From: DASPWV01 sp046727855
Lineage (GTDB): Bacteria; Acidobacteriota; Vicinamibacteria; Vicinamibacterales; UBA2999
NCBI GenBank assembly: GCA_046727855.1
Contig: JBKPDL010000099.1
Location: 1 to 26,516 of the forward strand
Reading direction: 5' to 3'
Length of the DNA: 26,516 bases
Made by a program: the position numbers and the translations under genes. The notes below the pieces were generated by a model. The model saw only the letters and a list, made by a program, of their open reading frames with translations. It made no database searches and was not told the origin of the DNA. This document shows, one piece after another, positions 1 through 7,815 of the stretch (its first letter is position 1; each line of letters begins with the position of its first letter).

Positions 1-119
1 GACCAGGGCGCATAGGGCGCCGCGCCGATCGCGGTGAGGCCACCGGAAAAAAACCCAAGCGCAGGCGCGACGAGCGTAAACGGCCGGCCGAGCTCGAGGA
101 AATCGCCGACCCTGCTCAT
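1..119 (-). CDS. UbiA-family prenyltransferase, N-terminal fragment (cut by window edge)
   Basis: Only the first 39 codons are in the window. The start ATG is at 119-117 on the minus strand and shares one base with the TGA stop of the upstream gene (TGATG), a classic coupled junction. The peptide begins MSRVGDFLELGRPFTLVAPA and continues with a Gly/Ala-rich hydrophobic stretch. A 'xxxLxRPxT' segment followed by the first membrane helix is the usual opening of UbiA-superfamily integral-membrane prenyltransferases, which move a prenyl or phytyl diphosphate chain onto an aromatic or glycerol acceptor. The catalytic Asp-rich motifs lie outside the window, so the acceptor cannot be named. Its position right behind a polyprenol-kinase/DUF92 fusion suggests that it uses the prenyl diphosphate made there (inference). 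Confidence 0.7.
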   Translation of the reverse strand, partial: MSRVGDFLELGRPFTLVAPALGFFSGGLTAIGAAPYAPW

Positions 120-1435
120 CACGATGCCCACCACACCGCCACAGCCGCCGCGCACCCCGTGTTGATGAGATTCAACGTGTGATTGTCGAGCCCGTCTGCG
201 CGTTCGAATCGGGTTGCCAGCGCGCTTTCGACGAACGCGCCGGCCGTGCACGCGGCGACAACGAGCGCAAGGCGATCGTTTGGCAGGAGCCACATGCCAA
301 CCGCCGGCAACGCAATCAAAGCTGCTGCGGCAACGCCGGCAAGCGTTCCGACGACGCTGACGGCGCCCGGCGTCCCTGGCGGCACGGCACGAAGCGACGG
401 AAACGCTCGCGGCTGGCCGCCAAACGCCGTCCCGATTTCGCTTGCCACGGTATCGCTCGCACCGGCTGCGATCGCCGTTACCACCATCACCGCTCCTGCT
501 TCACCGCCCCAGTCACTGGAGAAGGCAGCAAGCGCACCGCCGAGCGCGCCAACCGCGCAGTTGGCGGCGATGTTGGCGGCGCCCCGTCGCCCTTCGCGAT
601 CTTCTTCGACGCCAAGTCGCAGCTTGCGCGCGCGTCCCAGGCGCGACGTGATGGTCGTCAAAAACAGCGCGATACCGAGCACTACGATCCCGGCAAGGTA
701 GGTGCCGATGTAAATCAGAACGGCGCAGATAACGCCGGCAGCAGCGCCGCCAAGTGTCACCGTGCGAGTGCGCCATACCAGCAAAGCCACCGGCACGCTC
801 GCCATGAGCGCACCTGCAAGGTCGATCCAGTCAGGTAACGGCCGATCGATCTGCGATGCAAACCACAGGGTGATGCCCGCGGCGGCGGGAACCAAAAGGT
901 TGTCGTCGAGACCGATCGGCAACGTCTCGACGAGCGCCGCGACAATAGTGGCCGCCAGCGGCGCGAAGAGCAGGAACTCGTGCGATGGCGGTGCGGTCAT
1001 TGCGGGCGCAACCCACATCATCAACGCAATCGCGCCGATCGACCCCGCAATGAGGAACGCGGCGAGGCCATCCCACGACTTTTGTGGATTCCACGGCAAG
1101 GGGCGGCCCTTGGTCGAGCTCCCCACGAGCGTCGCAAAGCCGTCGCCAAATGCCATCACACCCCACGCCCCGGCGACGAGATCGAGGCGATCGCGAAAGG
1201 CACACACGAGCGCCAGGACCGACAGCGGATAGAACAGGATGCCGGCGCCAACCTTGCGGACCCCCGCGCTGCGTACGATCCCCGGCGCCAACGAAGCGAG
1301 TGCGAACGCGTTGAAGGCCAGCGCGCCGGCTGCCAGCGCCGCGGCCTGTGGCCACGTGAGATAGCGAAGCAACAAGGCAAACGCTGCCATGCTCACGTGC
1401 ACGAACTGACGATGTGTCTCGGAGAACGCCGTCAC
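119..1435 (-). CDS. Fused polyprenol (phytol/dolichol) kinase-like and DUF92 (phytyl-phosphate kinase-like) membrane protein
   Basis: A 438-residue, very hydrophobic protein with two recognisable halves. Residues about 1-210 resemble the VTE5/SEC59 family of CTP-dependent phytol or dolichol kinases: the stretch at 90-130 contains FGDGFATLVG and QKSWDG, and ETLPIGLDDNLLVP at 170-183 is a family hallmark. Residues about 228-438 resemble DUF92 (TMEM19/VTE6), including the GRRGAANIAAN segment, SDTVASEIG, and VPPGTPGAVSVVGTLAG. In plants and cyanobacteria VTE5 and VTE6 act in sequence to turn phytol into phytyl diphosphate, so this could be a one-protein version; the alcohol used here is unknown. 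The start is GTG at 1435, overlapping the previous stop (GTGA). It is followed with a one-base overlap by the UbiA gene. Family assignment is from motifs; the bifunctional role is inferred. Confidence 0.75.
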   Translation of the reverse strand: MTAFSETHRQFVHVSMAAFALLLRYLTWPQAAALAAGALAFNAFALASLAPGIVRSAGVRKVGAGILFYPLSVLALVCAFRDRLDLVAGAWGVMAFGDGFATLVGSSTKGRPLPWNPQKSWDGLAAFLIAGSIGAIALMMWVAPAMTAPPSHEFLLFAPLAATIVAALVETLPIGLDDNLLVPAAAGITLWFASQIDRPLPDWIDLAGALMASVPVALLVWRTRTVTLGGAAAGVICAVLIYIGTYLAGIVVLGIALFLTTITSRLGRARKLRLGVEEDREGRRGAANIAANCAVGALGGALAAFSSDWGGEAGAVMVVTAIAAGASDTVASEIGTAFGGQPRAFPSLRAVPPGTPGAVSVVGTLAGVAAAALIALPAVGMWLLPNDRLALVVAACTAGAFVESALATRFERADGLDNHTLNLINTGCAAAVAVWWAS

Positions 1436-2361
1436 AGGATGCTGAGCAGCCTTTCCATGCCGTCAGAGAGCGCGCGGATCCGCAGTTCGAGATGGGTGAC
1501 GGCGGCGCGGCTATCAAGCGACCAGTCGTGGCGGAAGATCTCGACGGTGCCGCGTGTCAACAACGGCGGCTGGCCAAGCATCGCGGCGCGCGCGTCTTCG
1601 GCCGCGCCAATCAGCGTGGCGAGCGCAAACGGAATGCGCCGTGGCAGTCGTCGCCCCTTTCGTTCGCGCACGATTTCGAACACCCGCATCTGCGGTGCGT
1701 TGTCGCCGCCGAGGACATAGGTTGCGCCGGGCTGTGCGCGTTCCGCCGCATGCACATACGCCTGCGCGACATCGTCGATCCACGCGTATGACCACCGGCG
1801 ATCCGCGCCGATGATGCCTGGTAGACGCGCGGCGAGATGATCGCGCACCATGCGGCCGATCAGGTTTCCTTCCGACTCCACGCCGGGACCGTACACCACG
1901 CCGGGATAGAGCCGTACGATCGGCATTCCGGATTGCGCCGCAGCCGCCGCAACCTGTTCGGCAGCCACCTTCGTGCGCTGGTAATCGTTGGCCGTGATCG
2001 GGCGCGTTCCGTCGCTGGGTGGCAGCGCGAGAAACGAGGAAGTGACGAGAACGCGCGGCGTCCGAAGCGTTTCTGCCGCACTGAGGACGTTGCGTAGACC
2101 GCCGACGTTGACTTCGTCGAAGTCGGCACGTCGTGGCCGCCATAACGAGACGAGCGCGGCCAGGTGGCAAATGACGTCGCAATTCGCGCCTGCCCGTAAC
2201 ACCGCTTCGGCGTCGCGGATGTCGCCATCGATTGATTCGCCGGGCAGCCTCCATCGCGAGGCGGCACGCGCGAATATGCTGACGTTGTGTCCGGCTGAAT
2301 AGAACGCGCGGACGACCGCTTGCCCGAGATAGCCTGTGCCGCCGGTCACCAGGACGTGCAT
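1432..2361 (-). CDS. NAD(P)-dependent epimerase/dehydratase (extended SDR)
   Basis: Extended short-chain dehydrogenase. The Rossmann dinucleotide motif GGTGYLG lies at residues 7-13 and the catalytic Y127-x3-K131 (DYQRTK) follows a 'VTSS' strand. The family covers HpnA-like, dihydroflavonol-reductase-like and sugar-epimerase enzymes, and the substrate cannot be told from sequence alone. I chose ATG at 2361 because extended SDRs normally begin one or two residues before the first beta strand (MHVLVTGG). A GTG at 2391, with a weak AGG upstream, would add ten residues. It follows the Rmd-like reductase by 75 bp and overlaps the kinase/DUF92 fusion by 4 bp, so it probably acts on a sugar or isoprenoid intermediate of the same operon (inference). 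Confidence 0.8.
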   Translation of the reverse strand: MHVLVTGGTGYLGQAVVRAFYSAGHNVSIFARAASRWRLPGESIDGDIRDAEAVLRAGANCDVICHLAALVSLWRPRRADFDEVNVGGLRNVLSAAETLRTPRVLVTSSFLALPPSDGTRPITANDYQRTKVAAEQVAAAAAQSGMPIVRLYPGVVYGPGVESEGNLIGRMVRDHLAARLPGIIGADRRWSYAWIDDVAQAYVHAAERAQPGATYVLGGDNAPQMRVFEIVRERKGRRLPRRIPFALATLIGAAEDARAAMLGQPPLLTRGTVEIFRHDWSLDSRAAVTHLELRIRALSDGMERLLSIL

Positions 2362-2436
2362 CTGGCCCGACAGGTTGCCGAAATACTCCACGCAACCTGC
2401 ATGCGATCTGCAAAACGCGAGATGCGAGGCAACAAG

Positions 2437-3381
2437 CTACACTTCCACGCGGACTCGTGCTCGCCAGTAGTCGAGAAGGTCGCCGACAGTTTGCTCGAAT
2501 GGAATTTGCGGCATCCAGCCGGTTTCGCGAGTGATCCGGCTTCGGTCGCCGACGAGCAGAGGCGGATCGTTGGGACGGAACCTTGCCCGGTCTTCCACAA
2601 CGCGAACCTCGCGGGCCGCAAGAGCAACAAAGGTCCGAACGAGTTCTCCGACGGCAATGGCGCGCCCGGAGCAGACGTTGTACGGCACGGCCGGACGAGC
2701 GTGCTGCATCAAAGCCGCATAGGCGCGCACGGTGTCGCGCACGTCTGTGAGATCGCGTTTCGGCTCGAGGCTGCCGACTTTGAGTTCTGGTTCGGCTCCA
2801 CCCTGCTCGATGATGGCGATCTGACGAGCGATCGTCGGCGCGACGTAGGAGGGATCCTGGCGCGGACCGACGTGGTTGAAGGCGCGCGCGACGATCGCCG
2901 GACTGCCATCGTGCTCCCACGCGCGCGTCGCCAACATCTCCACCGCCAGTTTGCTCGTGGCGTACGGACTTGACGGTTTCAGCTCGTCGTCTTCGCGAAT
3001 CGGCCGCGGTTGCGGAGCATAGACATGGCCGCTGCAGGCAACCAGCATGCGGGGTTTGACGTCGAGCGCGCGCAGCGATTCGAGCAGATGATGCGTGGCG
3101 AGGACGTTGCCCTCGAACGTTTCACGGATGTGTTGCCACGATTGCGCGACGTGAGCGGATCCGGCGAGGTGGTAGATCGCTGACGGCTCTACTTCCTGCA
3201 CTGCACGCGTGACGGCCGCCCGATCGAGCAGGTCCACGTGCATCCAGGTCACGCCGGGCCGATCGGGTTGCTGATGGCGCCGATGCCATCCGACTATCTC
3301 GCTGCCCTGTTGCCGAAGGAAATCGAGCAGGTGACTGCCCACGAACCCGGCGGCGCCGGTGACCAGGACAGGTTGTGTCAT
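2437..3381 (-). CDS. NDP-4-keto-6-deoxyhexose reductase-like SDR (Rmd/GDP-mannose dehydratase group)
   Basis: A 314-residue extended SDR with GAAGFVGS near residues 9-16, a Ser at the ACSGHVY segment and catalytic Y140-x3-K144 (PYATSK). The block from AFNHVGPRQDPSYV through to RDLTDVRDTVRAY is very like GDP-4-dehydro-6-deoxy-D-mannose reductase (Rmd) and related 4-ketoreductases. It lies 6 bp after rmlB, whose product is a dTDP-4-keto-6-deoxyhexose. The likely job is therefore reduction of that keto sugar, for example to dTDP-fucose, rather than GDP-rhamnose synthesis (inference from context). No rmlC or rmlD is present. The ATG at 3381 is the natural start, with the Rossmann strand beginning at residue 4. 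Confidence 0.75.
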   Translation of the reverse strand: MTQPVLVTGAAGFVGSHLLDFLRQQGSEIVGWHRRHQQPDRPGVTWMHVDLLDRAAVTRAVQEVEPSAIYHLAGSAHVAQSWQHIRETFEGNVLATHHLLESLRALDVKPRMLVACSGHVYAPQPRPIREDDELKPSSPYATSKLAVEMLATRAWEHDGSPAIVARAFNHVGPRQDPSYVAPTIARQIAIIEQGGAEPELKVGSLEPKRDLTDVRDTVRAYAALMQHARPAVPYNVCSGRAIAVGELVRTFVALAAREVRVVEDRARFRPNDPPLLVGDRSRITRETGWMPQIPFEQTVGDLLDYWRARVRVEV

Positions 3382-3387
3382 GGCGGA

Positions 3388-4401
3388 CTACGAGCGCCCG
3401 CCGTATTGTGCGTCGTAATACGCTTTGAAGGCCGGGTCGCGTTCCTTGATCGGACGCCACCACCACTCGTTTTCGCGGTACCACGCTACGGTTTCCGCCA
3501 GGCCGGCGTCGAACGATACCTGCGGCGTCCAGCCCAGCGCCCGCAGCTTGCTGGTGTCGAGCGCATAACGGCGATCGTGTCCCTGCCGATCCTGCACCGG
3601 CTTGATCAGCGACGTGGGCTTGCCCGCGAGTTGCAGGATGCGATGCGTGAGATCGAGATTGTTGACCTCGTTGCCGCCGCCGATGTTGTACGCCTCGCCG
3701 TCGACGCCGTGCTCGATGACGAAGTCGACGGCTCGGCAATGATCGATCACGTGCAGCCAATCCCGTACGTTGCCCCCATCGCCGTAAAGCGGCACGGGGA
3801 TGTCGTCCACCAGGTTGGTCACGAACAACGGAATGATTTTTTCCGGGAACTGGTACGGGCCATAGTTGTTCGAGGCTCGCGTCACCACCACCGGCACGTT
3901 GTAGGTGGCGAAGTAGCTGTAGGCGAGCCGATCGGCGCCGCACTTGCTCGCGGAGTACGGATTGCGCGGCCGCAATTCGTCGCTTTCCCTGCTGTGGCCG
4001 GTCGTGACGCTGCCGTAAACCTCGTCGGTCGAAATCTGCACGAACCGACCGAGGCCCTTTGTGCGGCGGGCGGCTTCGAGCAATACGAACGTGCCTTCAA
4101 CGTCGGTTCGGATGAAGTCCCCGGCCGACAGAATGGAACGATCGACGTGCGTTTCGGCGGCAAAGTGGACGACGACGTTCGACCGTTCCACCAGCGGCCC
4201 GGCGATAGCGACGTCGCAGATGTCGCCGTGCACAAACGTGTGACGAGGATCGCTCATCACGTCGTGCAGGTTTTCCCGACGCCCCGCGTAGGTCAGCTTG
4301 TCAAGCGTCGTCACGCGCCAGTCGGCGTGCTGGTGCAGCGCGTAGCGAACGAAGTTGCTGCCGATGAACCCGGCGCCGCCGGTGACGAGGACCTCCAACA
4401 T
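3388..4401 (-). CDS. rmlB: dTDP-glucose 4,6-dehydratase
   Basis: Converts dTDP-glucose to dTDP-4-keto-6-deoxyglucose, the second step of dTDP-deoxysugar synthesis in the cytoplasm. The 337-residue length is normal for RmlB/RfbB. The NAD motif GGAGFIGSN is at 8-16, HFAAETHVDRSI at 79-90, the catalytic STDEVYG (Asp and Glu that distinguish RmlB from other SDRs) at 124-130, and Y149-x3-K153 follows in PYSASK. NNYGPYQFPEK and NVRDWLHVIDHC are also typical. It begins 9 bp after the rmlA stop, with an AGG about 10 bases upstream of ATG, and is followed 6 bp later by a reductase of the same superfamily. Confidence 0.93.
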   Translation of the reverse strand: MLEVLVTGGAGFIGSNFVRYALHQHADWRVTTLDKLTYAGRRENLHDVMSDPRHTFVHGDICDVAIAGPLVERSNVVVHFAAETHVDRSILSAGDFIRTDVEGTFVLLEAARRTKGLGRFVQISTDEVYGSVTTGHSRESDELRPRNPYSASKCGADRLAYSYFATYNVPVVVTRASNNYGPYQFPEKIIPLFVTNLVDDIPVPLYGDGGNVRDWLHVIDHCRAVDFVIEHGVDGEAYNIGGGNEVNNLDLTHRILQLAGKPTSLIKPVQDRQGHDRRYALDTSKLRALGWTPQVSFDAGLAETVAWYRENEWWWRPIKERDPAFKAYYDAQYGGRS

Positions 4402-4410
4402 ACAGCCAAC

Positions 4411-5478
4411 CTACCAGCGAATGGACACTTCGGAATTGTCGCCGAGCATGAAGCGATACGCCGACGGCTTGAGCGGCGCGCGCGTGATCTTCACGTTCTT
4501 CCCGATCAGACTGTCGGCCACCCGCGTGCCGAGGTCCTGGATCACGGACCCTTCGAGGACGATGCTGTGCTCGATTTCAGACTCGCGAATGGTCACGTCG
4601 TTCATGATCGAGGTGAACGGGCCGATGTAGGCGCGGGAGATGTGCGCCCGCGCGCCGATGATCGCCGGTCCACGCACGACGGAATGTTCGATCACCGCGC
4701 CCGTTTCCACCACGACCTTGCCTTCGATGCGCGATTCGGCATCACACATTCCCTCGATGCGGCGCTCGAGCGTTTCGAGCACGAGGCGGTTGGCTTCGAG
4801 CATGTCTTCCAGCTTGCCCGTGTCTTTCCACCAGCCGTCAACGAGATGCGGGATGACAGTCAGCCCGCGGTCGATCAAGTCCTGAATGGCGTCGGTGATT
4901 TCCAGCTCGTTCCGAAAACTCGGTTTGATGCGCTTGACCGACGTGAAGATGTCGGGGCCGAACATGTAGACGCCGACCAGGGCCAGATCGCTTTGCGGTT
5001 GCTTCGGCTTTTCAACGAGACGGCGCACCTTGCCGTTGGTGAGCTCCGCGACCCCGAACATCTGCGGATCCGGCACCGGCGTGAGGAGAATCTGCGCTGC
5101 CGGCCGCTCGCGCACGAACTGATCGACAAAGGGGACAATGCCTTTGTTGAGCAGGTTGTCGCCGAGGTACATCACGAACGGCTGGCCGTCGATGAATTGC
5201 TCGCTGATGAGCACGGCATGCGCGAGGCCGCGCGGCGCGTCCTGCTCCAGATAGGTGATGCGCGCGCCAAAGCGTGAGCCATCGCCGAGCGCGGCGCGGA
5301 TTTCGGCATGCGTATCGCCGACGACAACACCGATGTCGCGAATGCCTGCCTCGACGAGCGCTTCGACGCCGTAGAAGAGGACAGGTTTGTTGGCGACCGG
5401 CACGAGCTGCTTGGCGCTCGTGTAGGTAAGCGGTCTCAGGCGCGTGCCTTTGCCGCCGCTCAGAATGAGACCTTTCAT
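4411..5478 (-). CDS. rmlA: Glucose-1-phosphate thymidylyltransferase, long form
   Basis: Joins glucose-1-phosphate and dTTP to give dTDP-glucose plus pyrophosphate. The N-terminus carries the nucleotidyltransferase signature LSGGKGTRLRP (residues 6-16) followed by KQLVPVANKPV, and a GDN segment near 110. At 355 residues it is the 'long' type: after about residue 245 there is a run of hexapeptide-like repeats (VVVETGAVIEHSVVRGPAII and onward) predicted to form a left-handed beta-helix, absent from the short RmlA of E. coli. The ATG directly abuts the lptD stop with no spacer, and rmlB follows after 9 bp. The substrate could in principle be another hexose-1-phosphate, but the rmlB neighbour favours glucose. 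Confidence 0.88.
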   Translation of the reverse strand: MKGLILSGGKGTRLRPLTYTSAKQLVPVANKPVLFYGVEALVEAGIRDIGVVVGDTHAEIRAALGDGSRFGARITYLEQDAPRGLAHAVLISEQFIDGQPFVMYLGDNLLNKGIVPFVDQFVRERPAAQILLTPVPDPQMFGVAELTNGKVRRLVEKPKQPQSDLALVGVYMFGPDIFTSVKRIKPSFRNELEITDAIQDLIDRGLTVIPHLVDGWWKDTGKLEDMLEANRLVLETLERRIEGMCDAESRIEGKVVVETGAVIEHSVVRGPAIIGARAHISRAYIGPFTSIMNDVTIRESEIEHSIVLEGSVIQDLGTRVADSLIGKNVKITRAPLKPSAYRFMLGDNSEVSIRW

Positions 5479-7815
5479 TTAATAGCGCCCGCCCAGGCCG
5501 CCGCCAAAGGCGCCCAACAAGTTCGAGAAGCTGCCGATGCCCGCCAGACTGAACGACAAATTGAAGCGCCGATCTTTCGGAACTGGATAATTGGGATCGC
5601 CAGTGGGATAGCTGTATACCTGGTATTCGACAATCAGGCCACAACACTGCGCGTTGTAATACCCGATCCAGCGGTGCTGCATCAGAGTTGATCGCCTGAC
5701 GTCGTAATAAAACGTGAAGGTCCCGCCAACGGTATTGCTCGCGGTTTTCAATGTCGTCGATGACTGCAGGATGTTGTCCAGGGGGGCTTTCGGGTCGAAA
5801 CCACCCAGGCGGCGCAGACTCCAGCCGCCACTCGCCTGCACGTGCGTGGAGCTCACCGCGCCATTGAGCGCCATCCCTTGAAGACGATTGACCCTTGTCT
5901 GCGTGTCGTACTCGAGCCGGTAATCGGTAGTGACGCTCTGGATTGGTGAGCTACGGACCGTGAGCGTCCATGGCGAGAACTGTTTCGGCACGCTGTTCAG
6001 ATAACTGAACGAGTATGACGGATCGTAAAAACTCGCCCCCGGGTCGGTGTAATAACTCTGTTGCAGACTGACCACCACGAGCTCGCGTGGGGCAGATTGG
6101 ACGGCAGTCTGGTCCCTCGGCGGCGAACGCATGATGATGCGGTTGTTGAATCCATAGTTGATGGTCCCGGCGCCGCCATAAACGTTGTCCGTTCCGCCCA
6201 CGACCGGCAGCGATGCGCGATTGGGGATCGCGGTAATGCGATGAAAGCCAAAGATTGGTTCAATCACGTGCTTCAACCGGCGCGCGGATGACGGATTGGG
6301 CGCGAAGACACGCGTCAGCACCGGCCCAATCGTGTCGACGCCCATATCAAAATAGTCACGGTGGATTCCGATCGGAACCTGTTCGCGATTCTCTATGCGT
6401 TCACTGAAATGTGTATAGCGCCACGCGAGCGTCCCGTTTACCGTGAGATACGGCAGCTTCGAGATCGGCGCCCGCAGCGACGGAAGGAAGTCGGTACGCC
6501 ACAGTCCGCGATCATCAATCACGCCGGAGTTTTTGTAGATCTGCAGGACGTTCGACGTTTCGCTCTGGATCGAGGCATATAGTGGCAAAGTGCCGATTTG
6601 CCGGCTCGACAGGGTGGCGGTGAGCGACGGCAGGTTGCCGGTGACGTACGAGTTCTCGGCATTGGAAAACGTTTCCGATCGAATCAAGTTGCCGCCGATC
6701 GATACGCTTTTCCAGGCGCCGGTCACACCCCCGGAGAGGACGCGCGTGCTGTTCGAGGCGTCGTAGAAGTTGTTTTGATATAACTGCTGGACCGTTACGT
6801 TGCTGAAGTAATCCAGCCGCGCGTGGCCGCGGAACCCGCCCGGCAGTTGCTGCACGATGCTGCCGTTCAAATTCATGCTGCGGCGCGCATTGCTTTCGGC
6901 CGAACCGTCTGACGTGTCGATGGTCGATGCCTTCTCATTAAGGCGATACAGGCGAAGCTGTCCTTCCGAACCCGGCGCAACCGCGTATCGGTATTCACTT
7001 CCGTAACCTTGCCCGCGGCTGAACAGCCAATCGTGGAACAGTGTGAGATCCTGACTGCGATTGATCGCCCAGAAAAACGCGTTGCTGATCGAGCGGCCCC
7101 GATATGTCGACTGCCCGTAGGTCGGCATCAGAAATCCGGTGGCACGATCATCGCTTTGAATCGGGTAATAGAGAACCGGCAGATAAAACACTGGCACGTC
7201 CTTCACTCTCAGCACCGCGTTCCGCAGGATCGCGTAATCCTCGAGATCGATCGTCGCCTTGTCGCTGACGATGTCCCAGCGCGGCGTCGGCTGCACGCAC
7301 GTGGTGAAGCCGCCGCGCGTGATGCGGTAGCGGTCGTCGCCGATCTTTTCAATCATCTCGCCGTAGAAATACACGTCGGGCTCGAGTGTACCGAACATGC
7401 TGCGATCTTTTTCGCCGCGATCGCCCAGCGACGCGATTCCGGACGCTGTGTAAAACGTCCCGTGACCGGTTTTCGTGTTGAAGACAACGCGTTCGGCGGC
7501 AATGCGGCCGGTCGGCGACACGACCAGCACGTTGCCTTCGGCGCTCAGCTCGCCGGTGCGCGTGTTCCACAGCAAATCGTCCGCGAAGATCTGCTGGCCC
7601 TTGTTTGGACCGACACCGATCACTTCGACCTCTCGCATGAGACGCACGCGCTCGGCATCGAGCCGCTCCATGGAGAACTGTTTGGTTTCCCAGCCCGGAA
7701 TGGATTGCGCGGCGGTCACGTGTGCCGAGACGACCAGCAGAACACCTACGAGCGGGAACTGACGGGTTCGAACGTGCATCAGGAGAGAGCGGTGGCGCTC
7801 GCGCAAGAATATCAT
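5479..7815 (-). CDS. lptD: LPS-assembly outer-membrane protein LptD
   Basis: Outer-membrane beta-barrel of the Lpt bridge that inserts lipopolysaccharide. The 778-residue reading from ATG 7815 starts with a long n-region, then a signal peptide (hydrophobic FPLVGVLLVVSAHV, cleavage after AAQ or nearby). Residues about 75-170 form the OstA/LptA-like jellyroll (FADDLLWNTRTGELSAEGNV, IAAERVVFNTKTGHG). A barrel rich in alternating aromatic strands follows. Cys173 in the GGFTTC segment and the Cys724-Cys725 pair near the C-terminus (YNAQCCG) match the conserved disulphide-forming cysteines of LptD; an equivalent of the N-terminal Cys31 of E. coli is not seen. The start overlaps the folC stop as ATGA. 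ATG 7779 (MHVRTRQFPL) is an alternative start with a shorter signal peptide. Confidence 0.9.
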   Translation of the reverse strand: MIFLRERHRSLLMHVRTRQFPLVGVLLVVSAHVTAAQSIPGWETKQFSMERLDAERVRLMREVEVIGVGPNKGQQIFADDLLWNTRTGELSAEGNVLVVSPTGRIAAERVVFNTKTGHGTFYTASGIASLGDRGEKDRSMFGTLEPDVYFYGEMIEKIGDDRYRITRGGFTTCVQPTPRWDIVSDKATIDLEDYAILRNAVLRVKDVPVFYLPVLYYPIQSDDRATGFLMPTYGQSTYRGRSISNAFFWAINRSQDLTLFHDWLFSRGQGYGSEYRYAVAPGSEGQLRLYRLNEKASTIDTSDGSAESNARRSMNLNGSIVQQLPGGFRGHARLDYFSNVTVQQLYQNNFYDASNSTRVLSGGVTGAWKSVSIGGNLIRSETFSNAENSYVTGNLPSLTATLSSRQIGTLPLYASIQSETSNVLQIYKNSGVIDDRGLWRTDFLPSLRAPISKLPYLTVNGTLAWRYTHFSERIENREQVPIGIHRDYFDMGVDTIGPVLTRVFAPNPSSARRLKHVIEPIFGFHRITAIPNRASLPVVGGTDNVYGGAGTINYGFNNRIIMRSPPRDQTAVQSAPRELVVVSLQQSYYTDPGASFYDPSYSFSYLNSVPKQFSPWTLTVRSSPIQSVTTDYRLEYDTQTRVNRLQGMALNGAVSSTHVQASGGWSLRRLGGFDPKAPLDNILQSSTTLKTASNTVGGTFTFYYDVRRSTLMQHRWIGYYNAQCCGLIVEYQVYSYPTGDPNYPVPKDRRFNLSFSLAGIGSFSNLLGAFGGGLGGRY

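Noticed and set aside
180..215. tRNA T-arm-like GTTCGAATC string
   Set aside because: No acceptor or anticodon stems can be drawn around it, and it lies inside the kinase/DUF92 coding sequence.
1514..2920. 468-codon open frame on the minus strand across two SDR genes
   Set aside because: An out-of-frame Arg-rich shadow overlapping two genuine dehydrogenase genes.
3238..5277. 679-codon open frame on the plus strand
   Set aside because: It lies wholly antisense to the Rmd-like gene, rmlB and rmlA, which all carry clear motifs. The product has no domain signs, and the long frame is a by-product of high-GC third positions.
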